This document shows positions 17,644 through 26,102 of a stretch of DNA of 64,000 nt, one piece after another; the first letter of the stretch is position 1, and each line of letters begins with the position of its first letter. The notes beneath the pieces were generated by a model that saw only the letters and a list, made by a program, of their open reading frames with translations, did not search any database and was not told the origin of the DNA. Both the position numbers and the translations under genes were made by a program. Source of the DNA: Mucilaginibacter sabulilitoris (GTDB lineage: Bacteria > Bacteroidota > Bacteroidia > Sphingobacteriales > Sphingobacteriaceae); assembly GCF_034262375.1 (NCBI RefSeq), contig NZ_CP139558.1, positions 7,254,001 through 7,318,000 of the forward strand. Direction: 5' to 3'.

Positions 17644-18096
17644 ATGCCCATGGTCCTTTTCCAAGGTGCGGCTATGGGCTTATTTAATTTTCAAGAAATG
17701 TACAACGTAAATGAATTACCAGAAAAAGGATATAGCGATGTAAGGAGAGATCTTTTCACAGGCAAGGCCTGGTTAAAAACCTATGTGAGCCCCGAACATG
17801 GTACCAATGCCTATGTTGGAGAAGTTCTGTTCGAACCAGGGGCCCGCAACAATTGGCATACCCATGGAAGCAATCAGATCCTCTTGATAAGAGAAGGGGT
17901 TTGTTATTATCAGGAAGACGGCGATCCTATTCAAAAGATCCCGGCTGGAGGCCTTATTAATGTTAAACCTGGTGTAAAACACTGGCATGGGGCATCGCCT
18001 GATGGTATTATGATCCACACTGCAATAGGACTTAATGCTGAAAAAGGATTGGTAAACTGGATGGAACCTGTTTCCGACGAGCAATACAATTTTTAA
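17644..18096 (+). CDS. Cupin-domain protein
   Basis: Up to 150 residues; internal ATGs at 17674 and 17698 are plausible starts, and the family usually begins near the last (MYNVNELPEKG). The metal-binding cupin motif 1 is NNWHTHGSNQILLIREG and motif 2 PGVKHWHGASP. This is the type linked to carboxymuconolactone decarboxylase-like and SDR genes. It may be a small isomerase or dioxygenase, or a sensor; the reaction is not known. It sits between the second hydrolase and the NAD(P)-binding protein with short spacings (15 and 13 bp), so one operon. Confidence 0.85.
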   Translation: MPMVLFQGAAMGLFNFQEMYNVNELPEKGYSDVRRDLFTGKAWLKTYVSPEHGTNAYVGEVLFEPGARNNWHTHGSNQILLIREGVCYYQEDGDPIQKIPAGGLINVKPGVKHWHGASPDGIMIHTAIGLNAEKGLVNWMEPVSDEQYNF

Positions 18097-18109
18097 TAAT
18101 TACAGCAAG

Positions 18110-18751
18110 ATGAACATGAAAACAAAAGTATTGGTATTGGGTGCAAACGGAGCGATTGCACAACACGTTATAGCATCTCTTACCACTAAAGAAAATATCG
18201 AATTAACACTCTTCGCAAGAGATGTCAATCACATAAAACAGTTTACGGCATCCGCAAAAATCATTGAAGGAGATGTGTTAAACGCAAACGATTTGAACGA
18301 AGCGATCAAAGATCAGGATATTGTTTACGCAAACCTTTCGGGTGCAGTAGATAAAATGGCAAAAGAAATTGTAGTTGCAATGGATACCAATGATGTGAAG
18401 CGTTTGATATTCGTAACCTCTTTAGGCATTTATAAAGAAGTGGTAAGCAAGTTTGGAGAATGGAACGAGATGATGATCGGTTCTGATCTTGTTCCTTACC
18501 GTAAAGCGGCGGATATCATTGAAAAGTCAGATCTGGACTATACCGTTGTCCGTCCGTCCTGGTTGACCAATAATGATGAAACGGATTATGAAACCACCCA
18601 AAAGGGAGAGCCATTCAAAGGCACGGAAGTGGCAAGAAAAGCAGTAGCGGCATATATAACCGACATCATCGAAAATCCCCGCAAAGATGTAAATGCAAGC
18701 GTTGGTGTCAATAAACCGAGTGTTTATGGAGATAAGCCGGCTTTCTATTAA
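18110..18751 (+). CDS. NAD(P)-binding Rossmann protein (NmrA/SDR-a type)
   Basis: 213 residues. The nucleotide site is VLGANGAIAQHV near the N-terminus. The DIVYANLSG and TSLGIYKE segments match atypical SDRs of the NAD(P)H-binding family. The YRKAADIIEKSDLDYTVVRPSWL block is characteristic. Start may be the first or third codon (MNMK). Members bind NAD(P)H and act as reductases or redox sensors. Last intact gene of the AraC-hydrolase-cupin unit. Confidence 0.87.
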   Translation: MNMKTKVLVLGANGAIAQHVIASLTTKENIELTLFARDVNHIKQFTASAKIIEGDVLNANDLNEAIKDQDIVYANLSGAVDKMAKEIVVAMDTNDVKRLIFVTSLGIYKEVVSKFGEWNEMMIGSDLVPYRKAADIIEKSDLDYTVVRPSWLTNNDETDYETTQKGEPFKGTEVARKAVAAYITDIIENPRKDVNASVGVNKPSVYGDKPAFY

Positions 18752-18763
18752 AATAGATAAACA

Positions 18764-18829
18764 ATGAAAAAAGAAAGATTTGAAGCAATTACAGATGCGA
18801 TATTGGCTATTATTTCAACATTACAATGA
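18764..18829 (+). pseudogene. Truncated TMEM175-family channel gene (first 21 codons)
   Basis: Reads MKKERFEAITDAILAIISTLQ then TGA. RFEA(F/I)TDAILAII is the start of TMEM175/DUF1211 potassium-channel-like proteins, which should run ~200 residues. Nothing recognisable follows, so the gene was cut off here. The break marks a deletion or recombination joint 12 bp after the Rossmann gene. Confidence 0.55.
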
Positions 18830-19049
18830 AGCTTCATAATATTAGATTTCCTCTATCATATCGCTACGGCTTACAACAAATTAGATGATGCCAAATGATT
18901 TATGAAACTTAACCAAAATCGAACCTTAGAAAAAATGCTCCCAGGCATATGTAAACGCACTTTTTGAGTTCCTAAGTCAAAAAGGAGAAAAAGCCATCGT
19001 GAAATTATCGAACCAATTTTAAAATTGGCTAAGATTCTTATTGCCACAA

Positions 19050-19104
19050 AGTTAGGAAGCATAAGGGAACGCGGCACTATTGCGTTCCTTTATGCTCCCT
19101 AACT
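19050..19104. repeat. Long imperfect hairpin beside a T-arm-like sequence
   Basis: 23-bp arms with 2 mismatches (19050-19072 and 19082-19104) around a 9-nt loop. Directly after it the minus strand carries GGTTCGAGCCC, like the T-arm of a tRNA. A similar pair (hairpin plus T-arm-like sequence) is at 27266-27317. Confidence 0.55.
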
Positions 19105-19276
19105 GGGCTCGAACCAATATCTTATTTGAAGATAGTCATCGCATCCAAATTCCTAAACTTTCAGTATATTTGAAATAACAATTAGAGTTATTCGCCCATT
19201 GCGTGATTCGTTGCGTTTGAAAAAATGGCAATGTTAACATATTGACAGTGGGGGAGTTATATAGAAATATTCAGAA

Positions 19277-19290
19277 CCCTCCCTCTCCGC
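19277..19290 (+). repeat. Putative attR: copy of the tRNA-Ser 3' end
   Basis: Exact 14-base copy of 8056-8069, preceded by TTCAGAA where the tRNA has TTCGAAT. No tRNA body precedes it. A terminator follows 14 bp later, which may be the original terminator of tRNA-Ser displaced by the island. Confidence 0.65.
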
Positions 19291-19304
19291 ATTCTATACC
19301 TATA

Positions 19305-19334
19305 AAAAGCCTAATACATACCGTAAAGGCTTTT
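19305..19334 (+). terminator. Terminator after the att copy
   Basis: AAAAGCCT (19305-19312) pairs with AGGCTTTT (19327-19334), 14-nt loop, followed by further Ts. Confidence 0.65.
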
Positions 19335-19349
19335 TTTATAAACACACAC

Positions 19350-19373
19350 GGTATCACTTTAGGTATCACTTTA
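19350..19373. repeat. Tandem 12-bp direct repeat
   Basis: GGTATCACTTTA occurs twice in a row (19350-19361, 19362-19373), 60 bp from the att copy. The place and size fit arm-type binding sites of a tyrosine recombinase; this is inferred. Confidence 0.6.
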
Positions 19374-19459
19374 AAGGATAATATACCCTGTTTTTGATAA
19401 TATTTTGAATTTGTATTTTTACTTAGTGTATCAAACCTAATAAGCGTAATATTTACAAC

Positions 19460-19924
19460 ATGAAAAACCTAATCCTTTTACTTTCAATTTTCCTTATCAG
19501 CAAAGCTACTTTTGCTCAAACTGAAACCCTGGGGAATACCAACCTTCCAGGAATCTACACTGACACGGTATCAATTGACTGCAGTAAAGCGGAACTATAC
19601 AGCCGTGCTAAAGCATACCTAGCTAAAAATACTATTCTTAAGAAAGATGTTATACAGATGGATGATCCTGCATTGGGTCGGTTAATTGCAAATTCTACAA
19701 CCATAGAAAAGGATAAAATGAGCGACCTGGGCGGAACTTCTTATATTGTAAATTTTAGCACGGACATATCAGTTACAGACGGCAAGTATAAATATGTGAT
19801 CAATAATGTCACCTATGATGAAAAGGTGGTAACCCCGCGCCGGGCAACTGGAATGTTGAAGAAAGTTGTATCCCAGTTGAAAGAGACAATGTCAATAAAA
19901 GCAGTTTGGGTTTTAATAAAATAA
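19460..19924 (+). CDS. Secreted DUF4468-like protein
   Basis: 154 residues with a signal peptide (MKNLILLLSIFLISKATFA, cleaved before QTE). The mature domain has the pattern of DUF4468, a TBP-like fold common in secreted Bacteroidota proteins: DCSKAELYSRAKAYLAKN, then LGRLIANST, a YIVNFSTDISVTDGKYKYVINNVTYDE strand region, and a C-terminal helix LKKVVSQLKETM. No enzymatic motif; probably a binding or structural domain. First gene beyond the att copy. Confidence 0.7.
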   Translation: MKNLILLLSIFLISKATFAQTETLGNTNLPGIYTDTVSIDCSKAELYSRAKAYLAKNTILKKDVIQMDDPALGRLIANSTTIEKDKMSDLGGTSYIVNFSTDISVTDGKYKYVINNVTYDEKVVTPRRATGMLKKVVSQLKETMSIKAVWVLIK

Positions 19925-20041
19925 GGTAACACCGCAAAGTAAAGGTTATGGTAAAACACCGCTTCCTTAAAATACAGTAGTTTCTAGCAATGTGGATAAA
20001 ACACACCAAAATGTTAGCTTTCAGGAAAGTAAAGACAGGTT

Positions 20042-20407
20042 CTAACTGTTCTTTTTCGTAAGCCAAATGGAGTGTTGCTTTGATTCTCCTGGATTCTGTT
20101 CTTTCGCCGCCAGTAAATCCTCGTCAATCATTCTCGAAGCGAGGTTAAAAAGTATGTTCAGCTCCCGCCGCCTGTTCATGTAATACGTTGCGGAAGAGCC
20201 AAAAAGCTGTAAGAACTCTTCAATCCTGGAGGTGGTCAATTCACGGATCGACATTTTACGTCCTTCCGCTCCAATAAACTCCATGAAATGGTTAAAGGCA
20301 TAGCGTAAATTGTTTTTGTGGTGCTTGCTTAGATCGGATTCGAGCTTTTTATTCAAGGCCTGCTGGAAGAGCAGGCCGATTGAATCGCTTTTATTTGATT
20401 TGTTCAT
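20042..20407 (-). CDS. Truncated tyrosine recombinase: core-binding (SAM-like) domain only
   Basis: 121 residues that match the N-terminal, DNA-holding domain of phage-type integrases (ALNKKLESDL..., MSIRELTTSRIEEFLQLFGSSATYYMNRRRELNILFNLASRM). The catalytic domain with R...HxxR...Y is absent: the frame stops after residue 121 and no catalytic part is found nearby. It is either a decayed integrase or a stand-alone DNA-binding piece; decay is more likely next to other integrase debris (26943-27180). Confidence 0.6.
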   Translation of the reverse strand: MNKSNKSDSIGLLFQQALNKKLESDLSKHHKNNLRYAFNHFMEFIGAEGRKMSIRELTTSRIEEFLQLFGSSATYYMNRRRELNILFNLASRMIDEDLLAAKEQNPGESKQHSIWLTKKNS

Positions 20408-20529
20408 CCAACAAAAATCCTGTGATGCCGCGAAGTGAGCCGTAAACCCGTTTGTAAATTTCCAAAAGTCTTAGGAGTTTAATAGCTGAAGATATCCATT
20501 GAAGCATAGCAAACCAGAAGGGATAATGG

Positions 20530-22017
20530 TTATTCTGTTGATTCAATTTTCTTTAATTCTTTCTTGTAAAAGTTTTCGACCTGTACTGTCAAACGGCGAA
20601 CGGTATCAATGATGTTATTTACGACGAATATATTAAGGGAACTTTCGTAATCTGCAACCTTGGTGTAGCGGTCACATAGACGTTGAAAATTCTTTTTGCC
20701 AATGGTTGTGTCCAATCTAAAAACATTGGCGAAATCATCGGATAACATCCGTGTTAAAGTCAATAGCTTCGCGAGGTCATCAACCGGCTGCCGGAAGCCA
20801 ATGGCCAATTGAAGCACACATTTGAGTGCATGGCCTGAGACCTGGCTTAAAAAGAAGGTTGCTATCCCGCAATCGTAATCTTTGGCAATCCGCTCGGCAT
20901 CTGCTAAAAATGCTTTGCCGATTTTATTCCATTTGGTCCAAATCGCTCTCATCGCCGCTATCTGCTTCTCGGCTGACTGGATCTGGAATGGGGGCAGTGT
21001 AAATCCATCTTTAGAATAGATATTAACTCCCTTGGTAAAAACATAATTCCAGAAACGACCATCGGATTTTATACCTTCAACTGCACTTCTGACACTGTAA
21101 ACAATGGGATACACCTCGGTTTCATTTGTAATCGACTCTGCCAGTTTTCTTTTCCACACCGCATCTTCATTGTCTGTCAAGATTAAAAGGAAAGTGAAAT
21201 TTGGGGATTTGGCCTCATCAAGATATATGATCGCTGCCAGTGATTGTTCAAGATCTAATATCGCCCCTGCAAGTTTCGTATGATCATCCCTACGGGGCGA
21301 GGCAAACTCCGACATTCTGATTGATTCGAGGTTAACAAGATTTTGCTGTATTAGTCGAATGTCCCCGGCTGGCGGGGGATGAGCTTCAGTGGTAACGGGA
21401 TCATTATCCTTGGATTTATACTTTTTACTTTCATAAGGATAACCACTTTCAATTTGGTTAAGCAACCACGCAGCTGAGTGTAGTTTGCAAAGATTATTGT
21501 AGATACTCTCCATTTTCAAGATGACGCTTTCATTATTCAATTCGTAGTCTTGTAAAGCAGCATACAGCCACTGTTGCAAATGATCGCGGTAAAGTTCCAC
21601 GCCTATCTCTTCATACACTTTAGTTAAAGCATAGAATGGGTTCAGTAACTCTTTTTCATATAAATCATCCGGAAAGTACGACCATCGCTGTTTGGCTTCC
21701 TGCAGTGCCTCAGCTGTTATAATATCAGGACCTTCATCAACACAATCAATTTTGCGTGTATTCCACAGTACATGGCACGCTTCGATCAAGCGGAACCATT
21801 GGCGAACGCTGTAAACTAACTCGCCCGGGCCCCGCTCGCCAGTATAATAATCATCAGAAAGCGCCGATTCTTTCAGCTTGGTTAACTGTGTTTTTTCAAA
21901 ACAAGGGTGGTCTGCGAAGAAAAAGAATTCTGAAAACGCAGCGTAAGGATTTTGTATCTCCTCGAAATACAGATTTTTAGGGTAGTGTTCCCAGGGTACG
22001 TAATGACGAAAATACAT
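20530..22017 (-). CDS. Large protein with NTase-like middle and HEPN-like C-terminal domain
   Basis: 495 residues, family seen in Bacteroidota accessory regions, no known function. Residues 1-~200 are an all-helical domain (MYFRHYVPWEHYPKNLYFEEI...). Residues ~235-365 have the sheet-helix pattern of a nucleotidyltransferase-like fold (TFLLILTDNED, NETEVYPIVYSV) but lack the GSxxRG and DxD motifs. Residues ~375-495 look HEPN-like (FFLSQVSGHALKCVLQLAIGF..., DRYTKVADYE), but without the R-x4-6-H RNase motif. So it is probably not a classical HEPN/MNT toxin-antitoxin pair; it may bind nucleotides or RNA. A 19-bp palindrome lies 17 bp before the ATG, suggesting tight control. Confidence 0.7.
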   Translation of the reverse strand: MYFRHYVPWEHYPKNLYFEEIQNPYAAFSEFFFFADHPCFEKTQLTKLKESALSDDYYTGERGPGELVYSVRQWFRLIEACHVLWNTRKIDCVDEGPDIITAEALQEAKQRWSYFPDDLYEKELLNPFYALTKVYEEIGVELYRDHLQQWLYAALQDYELNNESVILKMESIYNNLCKLHSAAWLLNQIESGYPYESKKYKSKDNDPVTTEAHPPPAGDIRLIQQNLVNLESIRMSEFASPRRDDHTKLAGAILDLEQSLAAIIYLDEAKSPNFTFLLILTDNEDAVWKRKLAESITNETEVYPIVYSVRSAVEGIKSDGRFWNYVFTKGVNIYSKDGFTLPPFQIQSAEKQIAAMRAIWTKWNKIGKAFLADAERIAKDYDCGIATFFLSQVSGHALKCVLQLAIGFRQPVDDLAKLLTLTRMLSDDFANVFRLDTTIGKKNFQRLCDRYTKVADYESSLNIFVVNNIIDTVRRLTVQVENFYKKELKKIESTE

Positions 22018-22033
22018 ATGGTTTGATTTAACT

Positions 22034-22052
22034 GGCGATGACTGTCATCGCC
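22034..22052. promoter_or_regulatory. Perfect palindrome in the leader of the NTase/HEPN-like gene
   Basis: GGCGATGAC-T-GTCATCGCC, 9-bp perfect arms around one base, 17 bp upstream of the minus-strand ATG at 22017. Candidate operator or leader hairpin. Confidence 0.65.
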
Positions 22053-22178
22053 GGTACAAATTTTTGCATATTGAGTTTTCTAACCTAATCGACTCCTGTA
22101 CTATGTAATACCCTTAAAGGGATAAATTACCGGATATTATTTCTATATTAGATAAAGCCGGGCTTTTAATATTTTGTT

Positions 22179-22186
22179 TATTTTTG
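22179..22186 (+). promoter_or_regulatory. -7 promoter element of the split XRE gene
   Basis: TATTTTTG fits TAnnTTTG and lies 22 bp before the ATG at 22209. No matching -33 TTTG is seen at the usual distance, so support is partial. Confidence 0.4.
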
Positions 22187-22208
22187 AACGAACTCTACAT
22201 ACTGACTT

Positions 22209-22278
22209 ATGAATACTACTGACACGAAAAAAAATATTCACCAAGGCCGGAACATTAAGCGCTTTCGTGAAATGATGG
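22209..22278 (+). CDS. XRE-family regulator, 5' exon
   Basis: 70 bases reading MNTTDTKKNIHQGRNIKRFREMMG, the start of a small Cro/C1-type regulator, ending inside the Gly codon. The rest of the gene lies 4.2 kb away at 26505-26854. Joining 22278 to 26505 gives ...REMMG-LKQEALAIALGEEW..., one 140-codon frame (139 aa). HIGRNI..IRE...G.KQEALA is the familiar helix 1-2 region of these regulators, so the joint is exact. Expression now depends on intron splicing. Confidence 0.85.
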
Positions 22279-22841
22279 GTGCGCCCGTAAAGGGGCTTTG
22301 ATAAATATACTTTAGCAAGTATTGGGCATGTGTTCCGAAGCCCATCATCAACCGACCTATCCTTGAGGGAAACCAATAACGGAGAAATCAGCATGTCGGT
22401 AAACGCATAAGTCAGGTAGCTATCGAATTTGCGACTGAATGCGGAGATGAAACGATAGATATAAGGATAAAACCCAAACTGGTTCAACGATAGTCCAAGT
22501 GGGGAGCCTCGCATCAGTGACGTAAGATAGCTGAATTGTCACTCTGTAACACCGACATGGCCTCCTAGCAGTCATGACGGCGGGAACAAGTTACAGCACA
22601 GCTGCAATCAGCAGAAAAGGACGGAAATCGTATCCGACAATCTATTAAGCTATGTTATCAAAGTGCTAAACGGGGATTGCCTAAATCGGAACGCCACTGG
22701 CGTGGCTATTAAGCTTCTGGCTTATGAATATTCGACATGGCAACGGAGTTCCCATAGTAGTCCGGGCAAGGGAAAGCCTTGTACATGGCGAAGGGGAACA
22801 GCGGTATCGCCTAACATTACTAATGGAAAATGTGAGAGACA

Positions 22842-24358
22842 TTGAGACATCCGGCAATAATATTAGGCAGTCTATGGAAACACTGTCGATCCTCGGAGTA
22901 TAAGTTTGAAAGGCTTTATCGGGTCCTGTTCAATCAGGAAATGTACTATGCTGCCTATCAACGTATCAATGCCAAAGTAGGGAACATGACGCCAGGTACT
23001 GACGGTACCACCATTGATAGCATGAGTTTAACCCGTATCGACAAACTCATAGGCGCACTCAAAGACGAAACTTATCAACCTCAACCGGCCAGGCGGGTCT
23101 ACATCCCCAAGAAAAATGGTAAAAAAAGACCATTGGGTATCCCATCTTTAGATGACAAATTGGTACAGGAGGTCATCCGAATGCTACTGGAAGCCATATT
23201 TGAGGGTCAGTTTGAAAACTGTTCTCATGGTTTTCGGCCAAGCAGAAGCTGCCATACCGCATTAATGCAGGTCCAGAATCGTTTCACTGGCGCTAAGTGG
23301 TTCATTGAGGGCGACATCAAAGGGTTCTTTGATAATATCCAACACAACGTTTTGATCGAAGTCCTTAGAAAAAGGATCAGTGATGAGCGTTTCCTGCGCC
23401 TCATCAGAAAGTTTCTAAACGCAGGATATATCGAAGACTGGATATTTCATAAAACGTTCAGCGGGACACCACAAGGCGGGCTAGTCAGTCCCATACTGGC
23501 GAACATATACCTTGACCAGCTGGACAAGTATATTGAACAATATATAGCCAACTTTGATACGGGTAAAAGAAGAACAAGCAACCCTGCTTACTTCAAACTT
23601 AAAAATGAAAGATGTACCCTTATTCGCAGAATAAATAAGGGTAAACACGAGGAACTTAAGCAGGTCAGGCTGCAGCGGATCAAAGAGATCGGAGCAAACA
23701 TAAGACTTGCTTCTTCTGCTAATGAGATGGATAACGGATACAAACGGCTCAAATATGTGAGATATGCGGATGATTTTATCATAGGTGTGATAGGCAGTCG
23801 AAAAGATTGTGAGAAAATAAAAGGAGACATTAAGACCTTCTTAAGCGAAAAGCTCGACCTCACCTTGTCGGACGAAAAGACCTTAATCACCCATGCACAA
23901 AGACCTGCACGTTTTCTCGGATATGATGTCCACGTCCGAAAATCCAATCATGTCAAAAGAAACAAACTAGGCCATATCAGGCGTGCATATAACAGCAAGG
24001 TAGTACTACGAATGCCCATCGAAGCAGTTCGTAAAAAGTTATTCGACTATGAAGCGCTCAAGCTGATCCGGCATAACGGAAAGGAAAAATGGAAACCAAA
24101 GGGGCGCATCAAATTGCTTAATAACGACGACCTTGAAATACTGAACGCCTATAACGCCGAAGTCAGAGGTTTCGCCAACTACTATTCGATTGCAAACAAC
24201 AGTGCCGCTTTGCACTCCTTTAGATATATTATGGAATATAGCATGTACAAAACTTTCGGAAGAAAGTATCGCGCTAATATTGGACGGATAACCAAAAAAT
24301 ACCGGCATAATAAAGACTTCGCTGTAAAATACAGTAATCAAAAAGGGGAGCAAAAAAT
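22842..24358 (+). pseudogene. ltrA: Group II intron maturase/reverse transcriptase, cut by an IS
   Basis: Starts at TTG 22842 (no ATG fits the conserved start RHPAIILGSLWKHC). The RT domain is intact: KKNGKKRPLGIPSLDDKLVQE, HGFRPSRSCHTAL, FIEGDIKGFFDNI, SGTPQGGLVSPILANIYL and the catalytic YVRYADDFII. The maturase (domain X) follows to GFANYYSIANNS. At codon ~504 an insertion sequence cuts the frame; the native product would be 603 residues with a C-terminal HNH domain now left at 26095-26397. The truncated protein (with 10 IS-encoded residues, stop at 24383) keeps RT and maturase, so splicing might still be supported; target DNA cleavage would not. Confidence 0.88.
24351..24358. repeat. Target site duplication, left copy
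   Basis: CAAAAAAT directly before the left end of the insertion sequence; repeated at 26095-26102. Confidence 0.85.
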
Positions 24359-24385
24359 GAGGGCACTGAAAAAGTCTAAATAGGC

Positions 24386-24426
24386 AAAACGGGGTTGAAA
24401 AATCAGTTTTTCAACCCCGTTTTTTG
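24386..24426 (+). terminator. Hairpin at the left end of the IS
   Basis: AAAACGGGGTTGAAAAA pairs with TTTTTCAACCCCGTTTT, loop TCAG, followed by Ts. It should stop transcripts entering from the host gene and so keep the transposase quiet; it also ends the truncated maturase message. Confidence 0.8.
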
Positions 24427-25911
24427 TATCTTGAAGTGTCAAAAGAAAGCCACTACAAGATGCTCGTTCAACAACAAAAGATCCATTTTAGCGCGTTTTC
24501 GGGCTTATATGACCTGATCGTTCCTAAAGACAATCTTCTGCGGAAGATCAATGACCTGGTAGATTTTACCTTTATCTATGATGAACTGATCAGCAAATAC
24601 AGCATTACTAACGGCCGGGCAGCAGAAAGCCCTGTACGGATGTTCAAGTATCTGTTGTTGAAAACGGTTTATACGGTTTCAGACGTTGATGTGGTTGAGC
24701 GTTCGCAGTATGATATGTCTTTCAAATATTTCCTTGATATGTCGCCTGAAGAAGAAGTTATTGATCCCAGTTCATTAACAAAGTTCAGAAAGCTGCGGCT
24801 AAAGGATAATGATCTGTTAAACCTGCTCATTGGTAAAACGGTCGCTATCGCTATTGAAAAAGGGGTCATCCGGTCCAGATCCATCATTGTTGATGCTACG
24901 CATTCCCTGTCACGGTCAAACCCATATTCAGCATTGGAAGTATTGCGGGAACGCTCGAAACTGCTCCGCAAAGCGGTATATGCTATCGATGAAGACATGA
25001 AGGCCGGTATGCCTGAAAAGAACACAACTGACGAACTGGAAAAGGAACTGGCTTATTGCAGCGCGCTGGAAAAGCACATCGAAGCTGATCAAACGTTAAG
25101 CCAGATACCTGCGGTGAAGGAAAAGCTGAACCTGCTGAAGGAAACGGTAGCGGATACGCAGGATCATTATACATTATCTAAAGACAGGGATGCCAAAACA
25201 GGGCATAAATCAGCTGACAACTCATTCTTTGGTTACAAGACCCATCTGGCGATGACCGAAGAACGCATCATTACCGCTGCGGTAGTAACATCAGGTGAAA
25301 AAGGTGATGGGCCGGAACTTCCCAAGCTTCTGGAGATCAGTCAGAACAACGGCATTGAAGTAGAAAGGATCATCGGCGATTCGGCTTATTCAGGAAAAGA
25401 GAACCTTGCGTTAATGAACGGACAGGATATTAAGGTGGTAGCCAAACTAAACCCAACCATTACCCAGGGGTTTAGAAAAGAAGAAGATAAGTTCAATTAT
25501 AACAAAGACGCTGATATGTTCGTTTGCCCTGCAGGGCATTTGTCCATACGAAAATCAAGACAGGGAAAAAAGAACGTTGGAACAAATCAGACAGACACGT
25601 ATTACTTTGATGTTGAAAAATGCAAAATCTGCCCATTTAGGGAGGGTTGCTACAAACCTGGGGCAAAAACCAAGACCTATTCTGTAAGCATAAAGTCAGA
25701 CCTGCACCAACAACAGATGGCTTTTCAGGAAACGACACAATATAAGGAAAGCATCAAACACAGGTATAAGATCGAAGCCAAAAACAGTGAACTAAAAAAC
25801 GTTCATGGTTATGACCGGGCGATAGCTTATGGTATCGAAAACATGCAGATGCAGGGCGCATTGGCCATCTTTACTGTCAATCTGAAAAGGATCATCAAAC
25901 TGATCGCCTAA
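24424..25911 (+). CDS. IS1182-family transposase
   Basis: Up to 495 residues; the first ATG after the hairpin is MLVQQQKIHFSAFSGLYD at 24460, which is the family's usual beginning, so the first 12 codons may be untranslated. The N-terminal DUF772-like domain contains RMFKYLLLKTVYTVSDVDVVERSQYDMSFKYFLDM. The DDE core has D in IVDATHSL, D in IIGDSAYSG and E near HRYKIEAKNSELKNVHG. A Cys cluster (CPAGH...CKICPFREGC) lies between. Full length, so probably active. Confidence 0.9.
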   Translation: MYLEVSKESHYKMLVQQQKIHFSAFSGLYDLIVPKDNLLRKINDLVDFTFIYDELISKYSITNGRAAESPVRMFKYLLLKTVYTVSDVDVVERSQYDMSFKYFLDMSPEEEVIDPSSLTKFRKLRLKDNDLLNLLIGKTVAIAIEKGVIRSRSIIVDATHSLSRSNPYSALEVLRERSKLLRKAVYAIDEDMKAGMPEKNTTDELEKELAYCSALEKHIEADQTLSQIPAVKEKLNLLKETVADTQDHYTLSKDRDAKTGHKSADNSFFGYKTHLAMTEERIITAAVVTSGEKGDGPELPKLLEISQNNGIEVERIIGDSAYSGKENLALMNGQDIKVVAKLNPTITQGFRKEEDKFNYNKDADMFVCPAGHLSIRKSRQGKKNVGTNQTDTYYFDVEKCKICPFREGCYKPGAKTKTYSVSIKSDLHQQQMAFQETTQYKESIKHRYKIEAKNSELKNVHGYDRAIAYGIENMQMQGALAIFTVNLKRIIKLIA

Positions 25912-26094
25912 AAAACAATAAAAAGAGGTATTTAGCCGTTTTTTGCACTCCCCAAACTCCTATAGGCCCGTATTATCCACATTAAATCACCCACACAAAA
26001 GCAATCAGAACAAAAAAGCGACCAAGTAAAAGTTGCCTTTTCTCTTGATCGCTTTTCGTAATTCGTTTTATTGCACTACTTTTTCAGTGCCCTC

Positions 26095-26102
26095 CAAAAA
26101 AT
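26095..26102. repeat. Target site duplication, right copy
   Basis: CAAAAAAT directly after the right IS end; identical to 24351-24358. Confidence 0.85.

Larger units (their letters stand above)
18830..19459. other. Island end region: hairpins, att copy and tandem repeat, no gene
   Basis: Contains decayed coding pieces (for example a frame reading FLSQKGEKAIVKLSNQF), a long hairpin at 19050-19104, the tRNA-Ser 3' end copy at 19277-19290, a terminator at 19305-19334 and a tandem 12-bp repeat at 19350-19373. No intact gene. Confidence 0.6.
24359..26094 (+). mobile_element. IS1182-type insertion sequence, complete
   Basis: 1,736 bp bounded by perfect inverted repeats GAGGGCACTGAAAAAG / CTTTTTCAGTGCCCTC and flanked by an 8-bp direct repeat (CAAAAAAT). 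It contains one intact transposase gene. A terminator-like hairpin sits just inside the left end. The clean ends and intact gene point to a recent insertion. Confidence 0.92.

Noticed and set aside
18871..19077. 68-residue minus-strand frame at the island end
   Set aside because: Overlaps decayed plus-strand pieces and a hairpin; no protein family features.
20530..22017. HEPN/MNT toxin-antitoxin pair
   Set aside because: One fused protein, with both catalytic motifs missing and no partner gene.
22143..22514. 123-residue open frame on the minus strand
   Set aside because: It runs antisense to exon 1 and intron RNA; the composition follows the RNA structure and no family features appear.
22842..24383. 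Reverse transcriptase as a retron or DGR
   Set aside because: Maturase domain X, the detached HNH domain, domain V and matching exon ends identify it as a group II intron protein; no msr/msd or variable repeat is seen.
24386..24426. Terminator of the group II intron protein as part of the intron
   Set aside because: It lies inside the IS ends, so it belongs to the insertion sequence.
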